Shown here in pieces: positions 36,960 to 44,729 of a stretch of 44,729 nucleotides of DNA. Positions within the stretch are counted from its first letter, which is position 1. Each line of letters opens with the position of its first letter. Source of the DNA: an uncultured Oscillospiraceae bacterium (lineage in GTDB: Bacteria > Bacillota > Clostridia > Oscillospirales > Oscillospiraceae); the NCBI GenBank assembly GCA_947627285.1, contig CANQVL010000019.1:1-44729 (forward strand), in the 5' to 3' direction. The notes under the pieces are model-generated. The model was not told the DNA's origin and did not search any database. It saw only the letters and a list, made by a program, of their open reading frames with translations. Both the position numbers and the translations under genes were made by a program.

Positions 36960-36972
36960 ATTTTCTCCTCCT

Positions 36973-38088
36973 TTATTCAGTATCAAAAAGCTCCGTCAAA
37001 AGGTCCGCTATGGCGTCGGAGTCGTTGTCCCCGATGACTATATCCGCGGCGCTCTTTGCCTCCGGCACGGCGTTGCCCATAGCCACGCCCAGCCCTGCGG
37101 CGCGGAGCATCTCCACATCCGCCAGATCGTCGCCGAAGGCGATGATGTTTTTTGGGCTCAACAGCAGCTCCCCGCAGAGGGCTTTAAGCCCCGACGCCTT
37201 GGTTATCCCCTTTTTCGTCAGCTTGTACCAGTCGGAATTTACAAACCTCACCACGTCCGCGAAGGGCAGCGCCCTTCTGAGCTCCTCCGCTCCGGCGGCG
37301 TCATAAAGCTTTACGCAGAACATCAGCGGCTCCGGCGGCGGGCTGGAGAAGTCCGTCTCCACGCACTCCTCAAACCCTGCGGAAAACTTATGCTCGGTGA
37401 CGGGGTAGTTGCGGTAGTGGGTGTCGGGTGTGTCCGAATCCATCAAAACCTCAGGCCCCGCCGTATCCCGCGCCGCCCGGATTATCTCCTCCGCCTCCTC
37501 CGCCGTGAAGGGCGCGGAGAAGATCACCCGCTCCCCAACCCTCACGTGCGCCCCGGCGCTGGTTATAAGCACGTCGGGGCGAAGCTCTCCGGTAAAAATC
37601 TCCGCGTTTTTCTCGCTTCTGGAGGTGGAAATACCTATTTTCATATTCCCTGCCCGCCGAATATCGCGCAGCTTTTCCAGATTGCGGGGCGATATTGTCT
37701 TGTCGCTCCTCAAAAGCGTGTCGTCCAGGTCAAAAAGCAGGAGCTTGTACTTATACCTCAAAAGGTCCCGCCGGACAATGCCCTGGGCCCTGTAGAGCTC
37801 CCGCGCCTCGGTGAGGCTCAGCCCTCCGTTTTCGTCGCTGGGCTCGCCGTCGCTTTGGGTAAACACGTCGTTCTCCCAAAAGCACACCGGGCAGATATAC
37901 GCTATTGCCTCCTCCCTCGGCACGGGGTAGGTGATCTCCCCGCAGCAGGGGCAGGGATATTTAAACGAGTACCCCTTTGGAACGGGCGGCTCCGGCTCCG
38001 GCATCATATCCCCCGGCAGATCGCTGCGCGCCGTTGGGAGAAACAGGTATTTCCTCTCCGCCCCGCCGATAACCTCGCCGCCGGTCAT
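36973..38088 (-). CDS. CPCC zinc-finger/HAD phosphatase fusion
   Basis: A 371-residue two-domain protein. Residues about 40-103 form a cysteine-rich CPCC domain (Cys46, Cys48, Cys49, then Cys66 and Cys69 in [11 protein letters not shown], followed by the [10 protein letters not shown] helix). Residues about 112-371 form a Cof-type HAD hydrolase: FDLDDTLL with nucleophile Asp120 and Asp122, STSRS as motif II, the motif III Lys near [13 protein letters not shown], and [11 protein letters not shown] as motif IV. The two parts are read in one clean frame. It overlaps the FGGY kinase gene by ATGA, so it belongs to the pentose operon and may dephosphorylate a sugar phosphate. Confidence 0.87.
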   Translation of the reverse strand: MTGGEVIGGAERKYLFLPTARSDLPGDMMPEPEPPVPKGYSFKYPCPCCGEITYPVPREEAIAYICPVCFWENDVFTQSDGEPSDENGGLSLTEARELYRAQGIVRRDLLRYKYKLLLFDLDDTLLRSDKTISPRNLEKLRDIRRAGNMKIGISTSRSEKNAEIFTGELRPDVLITSAGAHVRVGERVIFSAPFTAEEAEEIIRAARDTAGPEVLMDSDTPDTHYRNYPVTEHKFSAGFEECVETDFSSPPPEPLMFCVKLYDAAGAEELRRALPFADVVRFVNSDWYKLTKKGITKASGLKALCGELLLSPKNIIAFGDDLADVEMLRAAGLGVAMGNAVPEAKSAADIVIGDNDSDAIADLLTELFDTE

Positions 38089-39656
38089 ATGAGCCGCGCC
38101 GCCAGCCGCTCCACCGGCATGGCGCTCACGTATTTTTCCAAAAAGGCGTTGAAGCCGTCAATATCCGTCTTATCCGCCGTCAGAGTTGAGGATATGGCGC
38201 CGCCGAAGACCCTGTTCTCCAGGTAATCCTCCAGCGTCTCGTCCTTGCCGCGCCGTAGCATGAACGCCGCCAGAAGCGCCATTCCGTAGGGCCCGCCCTC
38301 CCCGGCAGTCTCCATAACCGAGACGGGCACACCCGCGGCGGCGGAGAGCATACGCTGTCCCACGCCGGGCGTCTTGAAAAATCCCCCGTGCCCGTAGAGC
38401 CTCTTTATCTCCACCTTCTCCTCTCCGGTGAGTATGTCAAGCCCTATTTTCAGCGTGGCGAGCGCCGAGAGCAGATGAGTCCGCATGAAGTTGGCAAGCG
38501 TCATTCTGGCGTCGGGCGCGCGGGTGAACAGGGGTCTGCCCTCGTCCAGGTCCGTGACGCCCTCGCCGGAGAAGTAGTTGTAGCTCATAAGCCCGCCGCA
38601 GTCCGGCTCGCCCTCCAGCGCCTTTTTGAAAAGAAGTGTGAAGAGCTCGCCCCTGTCGATCTTTATCCCCGCGGCGCCCGCGAATTCCCCGAAGAGGTTT
38701 ACCCAGGCGTTTATATCCGAGGTGCAGTTGTTGCAGTGGACCATCGCCACCGGCGCGCCGGCGGGAGTTGTCACCATGTCTATCTCCCTGTGTACGCCCA
38801 GGGGCTTGTCCACCACCACCATGGCAAAGTCCGAGGTCCCGGCGGACACGTTCCCGGTGCCCACGCGCACGGAGTTTGTCGCCGCCATGCCAGTGCCCGC
38901 GTCGCCCTCGCAGGGGGCAACGGGTATGCCTGGGAGCAGGTCGCCGTCCGGGTCGAGGAATCTCGCCCCCTCCGCCGTCAGCGTCCCGCCGCTTTCACCG
39001 GCGGCAAGCACCCGCGGCAGCACGTCCCTGAGCCTCCAGGGAAAGCCCCTCGGGGCGATGAGCCCGTCAAACTTGTCCGCCATGCGCCTGTCATAATCGC
39101 ACGCGGCGCTGTCTATGGGGAACATCCCCGCCGCCTCGCCCACGCCCATGACGTGCCTGCCCGTCAGCTCAAAGTGTATGTACCCCGCCAGCGTGGTCAG
39201 GTGCGCAAGGCGCGGCAGGTGCTCCTCGCCGTTCAAAATTGCCTGATAGAGGTGGGCTATGGACCACCTCTGGGGGATATTGAAGCCGAAAAGCTCCGTA
39301 AGCTCCGCCGCCGCCTGCCCCGTTATGGTGTTGCGCCAGGTGCGAAACTCCGCAAGCTGCCTCATATCCCCGTCAAAGGGCAGGTAGCCGTGCATCATCG
39401 CCGAGACGCCAATGGCTCCCACGGCGGTGAGCCTCACGCCGAATTTCTCCATCACGTCCCGCTTCAAATCCGCGAAGCACGCCCGGAGCCCCGTATGTAT
39501 GTCCTCCATGGAGTAGGTCCACACGCCGTCCACAAGCCGGTTCTCCCACTCGTGGTCGCCGGAGGCGATGGGGATGTGGTCCCCGTCGATGAGCACCGCC
39601 TTTATTCTGGTGGACCCCAGCTCAATTCCCAGCACCGTCTTCTCAAGGTCGATCAT
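38085..39656 (-). CDS. FGGY-family carbohydrate kinase
   Basis: A 523-residue sugar kinase with two actin-like domains. The N-terminus [17 protein letters not shown] is the phosphate-1 loop; [11 protein letters not shown] and FRTWRNTI are substrate-side blocks; the second ATP loop includes [14 protein letters not shown] and the C-terminal [18 protein letters not shown]. It phosphorylates a ketose, most likely L-ribulose or a xylulose, judging by araD and arabinosidases in the operon, but it is not a standard AraB. It starts 13 bases after the GH27 stop and overlaps the next gene. Confidence 0.88.
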   Translation of the reverse strand: MIDLEKTVLGIELGSTRIKAVLIDGDHIPIASGDHEWENRLVDGVWTYSMEDIHTGLRACFADLKRDVMEKFGVRLTAVGAIGVSAMMHGYLPFDGDMRQLAEFRTWRNTITGQAAAELTELFGFNIPQRWSIAHLYQAILNGEEHLPRLAHLTTLAGYIHFELTGRHVMGVGEAAGMFPIDSAACDYDRRMADKFDGLIAPRGFPWRLRDVLPRVLAAGESGGTLTAEGARFLDPDGDLLPGIPVAPCEGDAGTGMAATNSVRVGTGNVSAGTSDFAMVVVDKPLGVHREIDMVTTPAGAPVAMVHCNNCTSDINAWVNLFGEFAGAAGIKIDRGELFTLLFKKALEGEPDCGGLMSYNYFSGEGVTDLDEGRPLFTRAPDARMTLANFMRTHLLSALATLKIGLDILTGEEKVEIKRLYGHGGFFKTPGVGQRMLSAAAGVPVSVMETAGEGGPYGMALLAAFMLRRGKDETLEDYLENRVFGGAISSTLTADKTDIDGFNAFLEKYVSAMPVERLAARLI

Positions 39657-39669
39657 TTTTCCCAGCTCC

Positions 39670-40911
39670 TTATAATCTTATGAGCCTGCACCCGTGTGGC
39701 GGTATGACCTCCCCCGCCCTTTCACCGGTCCAAACATCTGTGCCCTTTTCCTCCGCCGCTGCCGGCTCGTCCGTCAGGTTGAAATCCGCCTTATAGCGGA
39801 CACCCTTGCCCGTGACCAGCTCCCAGACCACCCTTTTTTCGTCCCCGTACAGCTCCCGCCGGACGTTCTCCGGGTCAAGGAGCGACAGGACCTCCCGGTT
39901 CGTAATGAGCGACAGCGTCCACCCGTCCATCATCGTAAGCTCTGCCCCCATCATCAGCGGCGAGCCGAATATACACCAGAGCGTCATCACCGTGCGCTGT
40001 TCATCGCGGGTAAATCTTGTCTGCCTCTCGTCAAGGAACCCCTTCCCGATGGTGCCCAACGGGAGCATATCGCAGTCCGGGTAGCACCCGCGCCGCCCCA
40101 CGCCGCTCCACTCCCGGCACCTTTCAAACATGGTGAGCACATTGTCCCACCTGTCCCACATATCGTCGGTTATCCGCCACATATTGGCGTAGGCGCTGTA
40201 AAAATCCGCCTTGTCCCGGAGCGCCGGTCCCGGCGAAAGCGACAGCACTATCTCACGCCCGCTCCTCTCTATCGCCCTGTGGAGCATGGCGATCTCATGC
40301 TTCCGCTCAAACGCCCTGGCGCTCCCCGGGACCCAGTTGTCCGTGTTGCAGATGTCGTCGCACTTTATAAAATCCACGCCCCAGGAGGCGTAAAGGGCAA
40401 TAACGCTGTCATAATACGCCTGACCCGCCTCGCTGTCCCTGACGCCGTACATATCCGGGTTCCACCGGCAGGTGCTCAGGGGATCCGCCACCGTATCCGC
40501 TCCCGCGTCCGCGCCCAAAACGGGCATCCTCGCGTGGGCGGCGGCGCGGGGTATGCCGCGCATTATGTGTATCCCGAATTTAAGCCCCAGTGAGTGTATA
40601 TGATCCGCCAGCGGCTTAAACCCCGCCCCTCCCGTGGAGCTTGGGAACCTCTCCGGGTCCGGCAGGAGCCGGGAATATCCGTCCATGGCGAAGCGTCCGA
40701 AGGGGACGTACTGGAAGCTCTCCCTCATCGCCCCCGGGTCAGCGGCGTACCACTGGGCGTCAATGACCACATACTCCCAGCCGTACTCCCTCAGATTTGC
40801 CGCCATATACTCCGCGTTTGCCCTGACCCGATCCTCCGTCACCCCGGAATCGTAGTAGTCGTAGCTGTTCCACCCCATGGGCGGACGGGGCGCGAAATCA
40901 TTTTTGTCCAT
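39670..40911 (-). CDS. GH27 glycoside hydrolase (alpha-galactosidase or beta-L-arabinopyranosidase)
   Basis: A 413-residue (beta/alpha)8 glycosidase. GH27 landmarks: [37 protein letters not shown], nucleophile Asp in FIKCDDIC (about residue 184), and acid/base Asp in [10 protein letters not shown]. No signal peptide, so it acts inside the cell on imported oligosaccharides. GH27 enzymes cleave alpha-galactosides or beta-L-arabinopyranosides, which share configuration except for C6; the arabinose genes around it favour the latter, by inference only. Confidence 0.9.
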   Translation of the reverse strand: MDKNDFAPRPPMGWNSYDYYDSGVTEDRVRANAEYMAANLREYGWEYVVIDAQWYAADPGAMRESFQYVPFGRFAMDGYSRLLPDPERFPSSTGGAGFKPLADHIHSLGLKFGIHIMRGIPRAAAHARMPVLGADAGADTVADPLSTCRWNPDMYGVRDSEAGQAYYDSVIALYASWGVDFIKCDDICNTDNWVPGSARAFERKHEIAMLHRAIERSGREIVLSLSPGPALRDKADFYSAYANMWRITDDMWDRWDNVLTMFERCREWSGVGRRGCYPDCDMLPLGTIGKGFLDERQTRFTRDEQRTVMTLWCIFGSPLMMGAELTMMDGWTLSLITNREVLSLLDPENVRRELYGDEKRVVWELVTGKGVRYKADFNLTDEPAAAEEKGTDVWTGERAGEVIPPHGCRLIRL

Positions 40912-40975
40912 TTTACCACCACCCGGTCATTTTTGCAATACCGTAACCGCTCCGCTCACGCTCCGAGGCGCCGCG

Positions 40976-42295
40976 TCACTTCGCCTGCTCCCCCTTCGAC
41001 GCGTCAAGCGCGCTCTGCATGGCGTCCGCCGCCCCTTCGCAGTATTCCCAGGCGGTCACGTCCCCCGACAGAAGCTTTGAATATCCGCGCTTTAAAAACT
41101 CATCCCGCCAGCCGCCGGGGACCAGGTCCCTTTCGGGGATAACGCCCACATATCTCTCCGTGCTGTCAAGACAGCTGAAAATTATCTCATGGTTGTCGCC
41201 GTACCTGAGCTCCCCCGTCCCGATCCTCTCGGAAAACTCCCCCTGGGCATATGAGCGGATGTTCGGTATCCCTGTGGCGCCGCCGCTCCCGCCGCACAGG
41301 AGCTTCTGCCCCTCCGGGTCGGTGGAGAACAGGGCGATAAGCTCCGCGCAGGCCTCAGGGTCCTTCGCGCCCGACGACACGGCAAAGGCGCTCGCCTCGA
41401 CAACAGCTGCGGACTTTCCCGACGCCCCCGCCGGCCAGCCGCAAAAGCCCCAGTTGTACGCAAAGCTGTCCGGGTCGGTAAATTCCGCCGCTTCGCCGGT
41501 GCCGCACGGATAAAACGCCGCGCGCCCGTCGAGCCAGCACCGGAGCCCCGTACCCTCCGGCGCCGCCACCTGGTACTTGCAGGTGAGGTCGGCGAAGAAC
41601 TGGAGCGCCTCCACAAACTCCGCGGTCTCTATATTCGCCCCCGTCCCGCCGCCGCTGAGGTACGATGCGCCGTTGGTGTATACAAACGTGTCAATGGACT
41701 CGTCAAATCCTCCCGCCCAGCCCCACTGGTCGATGGAGCCGTCCCCGTCCGTGTCGCGGGTCAGCCTCTGGCATACCGCCAGGAACTCGTTCCAGGTGTA
41801 GGGCTCCCCCGGCTTTGGGTACGGCTCTCCGGCGGCGTCAAATATGTCCTTGTTGAAGGCGAGCATATCCACGCAAACGCTCTCCGGCAGGGCATACAGC
41901 TTTACCTCTCCCTCGCCGTCCTCAAAGCTGTAGGCGTCAGTGAGGACGGTCCACACATCCTCCGCCGCCCCGCTGTCAATATACCCGTCCAGCGGCAGTA
42001 AAAGCCCCTCCCCGGCGTAAGAAGCGGCCTCTCCCGGCGTCACGCAGAATATGTCCGGCATTTCTCCGTCCGCCTCCGAAAGCGCGTTCTCATACTCGCT
42101 CTCGCCCGCCGTCCTCAGCTCCACCTCAACGCCCGTCTCCTTGACGTACCGCTCCGTCAGCTCCCTGTATACCTTGACCGTCTCCTCGTCCTGTTCTCTC
42201 AGGAGCACGACGAGCTTCTCGCTCCTCCTGCCGCAGCCCGCCGCCGCGGTGAAAATCATTGTCATCGCCAAAAACAGCGTCAAAAGCTTCTTCAT
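40976..42295 (-). CDS. Extracellular sugar-binding lipoprotein
   Basis: A 439-residue family 1 solute-binding protein. The signal peptide ends in lipobox TAAAGC with lipidated Cys21. The body has the usual features: LVVLLREQDEETVKVYRELTERYVKE at the start, a DIFCV segment, LPLDGYID, and AFNKDIFDAAG. It binds a sugar or oligosaccharide outside the membrane. No transport permease genes accompany it here. It follows the GH127 gene by 65 bases and precedes GH27 with a 64-base gap, fitting a role in capturing arabinosides. Confidence 0.93.
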   Translation of the reverse strand: MKKLLTLFLAMTMIFTAAAGCGRRSEKLVVLLREQDEETVKVYRELTERYVKETGVEVELRTAGESEYENALSEADGEMPDIFCVTPGEAASYAGEGLLLPLDGYIDSGAAEDVWTVLTDAYSFEDGEGEVKLYALPESVCVDMLAFNKDIFDAAGEPYPKPGEPYTWNEFLAVCQRLTRDTDGDGSIDQWGWAGGFDESIDTFVYTNGASYLSGGGTGANIETAEFVEALQFFADLTCKYQVAAPEGTGLRCWLDGRAAFYPCGTGEAAEFTDPDSFAYNWGFCGWPAGASGKSAAVVEASAFAVSSGAKDPEACAELIALFSTDPEGQKLLCGGSGGATGIPNIRSYAQGEFSERIGTGELRYGDNHEIIFSCLDSTERYVGVIPERDLVPGGWRDEFLKRGYSKLLSGDVTAWEYCEGAADAMQSALDASKGEQAK

Positions 42296-42360
42296 TTACC
42301 GGTCCTCCTGTGTTTTCTGTTTCTCCGCCGAGAGGAGCTTTATATACGCGCTCCGGTCCT

Positions 42361-44277
42361 TCACCCACGGCGCACCCATACCGCCATCTCTCCCGGTCCC
42401 CGGTTGTCCCAGAGGCAATACGGCACAAACGTGAGCTCGGCAGGCTCCCTTTGTGGCTCATCAAATCTGTAAAGCCCGCCGGAGGGGTCGTCAACGTCCC
42501 TCCACCCCCGAGCTCTTATCACCGCCGTGCCGCCCAAAAGCTCCGGGCGGTACTCCTCCGCGAGCCCCGCCTCGGTGTCCACGGTGAGGGCTGATAGATT
42601 CGTCCCGTTGTCCGCCTCCTCCAGGCAGTACACCACCGGCCCCTTCATCACCGCGACCCGCCCCGCGCAGGCGCGCAGGCGCGTATCCGCCCAAACAAAC
42701 ACGGGCGGTATCTCAAGCCGGTACTCCACCGTGTCGTTGTCCCAGGGTCCGGAGAGGTAAAGATACCCGTCCCGAAGCTCCGCCCCGGTCCTTTCCCCGT
42801 TGCGCAGTACGGCGTATTCCCGGACGTACCCCGGCAGTCTCAGCGCCAGGCGCCCTCCGCCGCCCTCTATTTTCAGCGTGACGCTTCCCTCAAAGGGAAA
42901 GCGCGTCCTGACCTCCACCTCTCCCAGGGGCGTTTTGTACCTGCCGGAGATGAAAAGGTCAAGCCTGAAGTCCTCCTCGTCCTCCGTGGCGGCGTACCCC
43001 GCGAGGCCCGCCAGGGTCCTTGCTATATTTGGCGGACAGCAGGCACAGCCGAACCAGCGCTGGCGCACGGGCTTTACGTGCTCCATGCTCGTGCCCTCCA
43101 CACAGCTTTCCGGCCAGACCTCCAGGGGATTTACGTAGAAAAACTCCTCCCCGCCGAGGCTCACCCCCGCCGCCACCGTGTTGTAAAGTGCCCTCTCCAT
43201 GGTGTCAGCGTACCTGCCGTCGCCGGTGCCCGTCAGCATCCTCCGGCAGAACATGGCAAGCCCCACCGAGGCGCAGCTCTCGGCGTAGCCGGAGGCGTTG
43301 GGCAGGTCGAAGTCCGCAGTGAACCGTTCCCCCGCGCCGGAGGAGCCTATGCCCCCGGTTATATACATCCTTCTGTCCACTATATTGCCGTAAAGCGTCT
43401 CGCAGGCGCGCAGAAGGCTCTCGTCCCCGTACTCAAAGGCTATGTCCGCCATCGCCGAGTACAGGTACGCCGCCCTCACCGCGTGTCCCTCCGCCGTCTT
43501 CTGCTCCCGCACCGGCAAATGGCACTGGTGGTAGAGCCTGTCAAGCCCTCCCCGTCCCCATATTGTCACGTAGTCCGGGTGCTCCTCCTCCCTGGCGAAC
43601 CAGTCCGGGTCGACGCCGCGCCTTTCCACAAACGCCCGCGCCATGTCGATGTATCTCTTCTCCCCCGCGGCCTTCCCCAGCTTAAAAAGCCCCAGCTCTA
43701 TCTCCTCGTGCCCCGGATACGCCGCCGAAAACTCCGGCGTGTTGAATTTGTCGCATATGAGGTCCGCCGTCCGGCACATTATATCCAAAAACCGCCGCTT
43801 CCCCGTGGCGTCAAAATACGCCGCCGCGCCCTCCATCATGTGCCCCATGACGTAGAGCTCGTGTCCCTGGCGCAGGTTGCGGAATTTTGCCCTCGGCGCC
43901 TCTATGGTGAAGTAGCTGTCTATATACCCGTCGGGCTCCTGCGCCCTTCCTATGAGCTCTATCGCCTCGTCGCACAGCCTCTCCAGCGCGGGGTCGGGGC
44001 GCCAGGTCAGGGAATAAGCCGCCGCCTCCAGCCACTTTGCCAGGTCCGAGTCCTGAAAAACGTACCCGTGGAACCGCCCCTCCCGTTCACCGGCGGCGAT
44101 ACGCAGATTTTCAACGCACCCGCTTTTCTCCGCCCCGGGGATCAGGTCATTCAGCGCCCGCCACTGGTATGGCAGAAGCTTTTCCGTCACAAGCCTGGTG
44201 TACCTCCCCCAAAAGGGGTCGTCAAGCCGCGCGTTTTTCAAGGCTATGGCCTTTGCGTTCCTTATCTTGGCTTCCAT
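42361..44277 (-). CDS. GH127 beta-L-arabinofuranosidase
   Basis: A 638-residue enzyme of the HypBA1 type that removes beta-L-arabinofuranose from plant hydroxyproline-linked glycans or related oligosaccharides. Visible family blocks: DPFWGRY near residue 20, QEPDGYIDSYF, GHELYVMGHM, RMYITGGIGSS, YAESCASVG (catalytic-region Glu and Cys), and the Cys cluster FGCACCPPN near residue 412, which includes the Cys nucleophile and zinc ligands. A (alpha/alpha)6 barrel is followed by beta domains. No signal peptide, so cytoplasmic. It is the first gene of the minus-strand pentose operon. Confidence 0.95.
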   Translation of the reverse strand: MEAKIRNAKAIALKNARLDDPFWGRYTRLVTEKLLPYQWRALNDLIPGAEKSGCVENLRIAAGEREGRFHGYVFQDSDLAKWLEAAAYSLTWRPDPALERLCDEAIELIGRAQEPDGYIDSYFTIEAPRAKFRNLRQGHELYVMGHMMEGAAAYFDATGKRRFLDIMCRTADLICDKFNTPEFSAAYPGHEEIELGLFKLGKAAGEKRYIDMARAFVERRGVDPDWFAREEEHPDYVTIWGRGGLDRLYHQCHLPVREQKTAEGHAVRAAYLYSAMADIAFEYGDESLLRACETLYGNIVDRRMYITGGIGSSGAGERFTADFDLPNASGYAESCASVGLAMFCRRMLTGTGDGRYADTMERALYNTVAAGVSLGGEEFFYVNPLEVWPESCVEGTSMEHVKPVRQRWFGCACCPPNIARTLAGLAGYAATEDEEDFRLDLFISGRYKTPLGEVEVRTRFPFEGSVTLKIEGGGGRLALRLPGYVREYAVLRNGERTGAELRDGYLYLSGPWDNDTVEYRLEIPPVFVWADTRLRACAGRVAVMKGPVVYCLEEADNGTNLSALTVDTEAGLAEEYRPELLGGTAVIRARGWRDVDDPSGGLYRFDEPQREPAELTFVPYCLWDNRGPGEMAVWVRRG

Positions 44278-44324
44278 AGGCGAAATTTCCCCGTCTCAAA
44301 AAAATTTCAAAAAACTTTCACCCA

Positions 44325-44353
44325 ATTATATAACCGCCACAGTGAAAAATCAA
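44325..44353 (-). promoter_or_regulatory. Promoter of the pentose operon
   Basis: On the minus strand, TTGATT (complement of 44348-44353), 17 bases, perfect TATAAT (complement of 44325-44330), 47 bases before the GH127 start. Confidence 0.82.
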
Positions 44354-44381
44354 CACGGTACAAGGAAAGCGGCAAAAAAAT

Positions 44382-44397
44382 TTGTTAAATTTCACAA
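44382..44397. promoter_or_regulatory. Candidate operator between divergent promoters
   Basis: TTGTTAAATTTCACAA is a 16-base palindrome with one mismatched pair. It lies between the two -35 boxes, where one regulator could control both the pentose operon and the transport ATPase gene. The regulator is not in the window. Confidence 0.5.
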
Positions 44398-44405
44398 TCT
44401 TTCTC

Positions 44406-44434
44406 TTGACAACCGCCTTATATACAATTAAAAT
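44406..44434 (+). promoter_or_regulatory. Promoter of the transport ATPase gene
   Basis: Perfect TTGACA (44406-44411), 17 bases, TAAAAT (44429-44434). Predicted start near 44441. Confidence 0.85.
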
Positions 44435-44440
44435 AATAGT

Positions 44441-44641
44441 TGCGGTATTGTATTGCCGATACCGACACTTTCAATTAAGGCGGGAGCTTCTACTCCACGG
44501 GGCATCACCCCCCTAAGATCCTCTCAGCCCGAAAAAAAGGAGGAAAAAACCGTTAGCTCACGGTGCGGCAGTGTGGAGACCTGTCGTATAAGCGGACCGC
44601 CTGTCGCGACGGACGCGAGGCACAGGCAAGCGGAGGCTCCT
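44441..44641 (+). promoter_or_regulatory. Structured leader upstream of the transport ATPase
   Basis: About 200 nt without an obvious gene. Stems seen: CGGTAT/ATACCG (44443-44464), ACCG/CGGT (44549-44564), and GCCTGT/ACAGGC (44599-44604/44622-44627) with inner CGCG pairs. An alternative pairing GGCACAGG (44619-44626) with CCTGTGTC (44639-44646) would put the ribosome site GGAGG (44632-44636) in its loop and pair the GTG start, excluding the former stem. It matches no riboswitch class I recognise. Confidence 0.5.
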
Positions 44642-44729
44642 GTGTCAGAGCAAAAAACTATGGCAAGCCTTACCCTGAAAGACATCAAGAAGGTCTACCC
44701 CAACAGCGAAGAGAAGAAGTCGAAGAAAA
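44642..44729 (+). CDS. Sugar ABC transporter ATP-binding protein, UgpC/MsmK type (partial)
   Basis: Only about 29 residues are in the window. MASLTLKDIKKVYPN is the characteristic N-terminus of the MalK/MsmK/UgpC ATPases, followed by a Lys-rich stretch (EEKKSKK) as in some Clostridia members; Walker A would come beyond the edge. Such ATPases often serve several sugar permeases, which fits a binding-protein gene lacking its own ATPase nearby. The start is GTG 44642, which has GGAGG 5 bases upstream; the family start ATG 44660, in frame, lacks a ribosome site. Cut by the window end. Confidence 0.8.
   Translation, partial: MSEQKTMASLTLKDIKKVYPNSEEKKSKK

Noticed and set aside
36973-38088. CPCC-HAD fusion as a frameshift or assembly artefact
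   Set aside because: The frame is continuous without a stop, spacing between domains is short and reasonable, and no good separate start for the HAD part was seen. Kept as a finding to be checked.
44382-44397. Rex redox-sensor binding site
   Set aside because: The palindrome resembles TTGTGAAATTTCACAA but is 16 rather than 18 bases; calling the regulator would be a guess.
44550-44650. M-box magnesium riboswitch before the transport ATPase
   Set aside because: GTTAG and GAGGCTCCTG fragments are present but in the wrong order and distance, and the other conserved M-box segments are missing.

Overview
The window looks like chromosome of a GC-rich anaerobic Bacillota, most like a gut Oscillospiraceae relative (class Clostridia). 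This is inferred from consensus sigma-A promoters with strong Shine-Dalgarno sites, an anaerobic sulfatase-maturating enzyme, an ECF-type thiamine uptake protein, a split transketolase, and plant-arabinoside glycosidases. No rRNA or species marker is present.

Layout. (1) 1-1.7 kb: right end of an integrated element, with an excisionase-like protein and a tyrosine integrase reading toward a tRNA-Tyr/tRNA-Thr pair. (2) 2-4.6 kb: a three-gene ABC-2 exporter. (3) 4.7-10.1 kb, minus strand: an OmpR-type two-component system, a glycolipid glycosyltransferase, PlsY, an AlkZ-related protein and a lipase-like hydrolase. (4) 10.2-17.7 kb, mostly plus strand: an esterase, DUF3842, mnmG, then an overlapping operon of dienelactone hydrolase, radical-SAM enzyme and nucleotidyltransferase, and a TPP-riboswitch-controlled thiT; a CBS-domain gene lies on the minus strand. 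(5) 17.8-26.4 kb: a MATE pump, polysaccharide deacetylase, ECF sigma factor with a membrane partner, gapA, an unusual histidine-kinase-like protein and an HtrA protease. (6) 26.6-33.4 kb: uvrA, a second MATE pump, an anion permease and a cysteine desulfidase-family enzyme.

(7) 33.5-44.3 kb, minus strand: a pentose locus. GH127 beta-L-arabinofuranosidase and a GH27 enzyme release sugars, an orphan lipoprotein may bind them, an FGGY kinase and AraD carry ribulose to xylulose-5-phosphate, and split transketolase plus transaldolase feed glycolysis. Divergently, an MsmK/UgpC-type sugar-transport ATPase starts at the right edge behind a roughly 200-nt structured leader. No isomerase and no sugar permeases lie in the window.

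The most novel signal is a composite multi-hairpin repeat present three times (about 11426-11711, 24673-24860 and 36054-36228). Each copy follows the stop codon of a gene in sense orientation. The copies share fixed sequence blocks, a UGCG tetraloop and hairpin order, while the paired arms differ by compensating changes. That suggests a selected RNA structure or a structured mobile element. Other points of interest are a CPCC zinc-finger/HAD phosphatase fusion, a histidine-kinase-like protein without a phospho-acceptor His, and a divergent pentose promoter region with a near-palindromic candidate operator.
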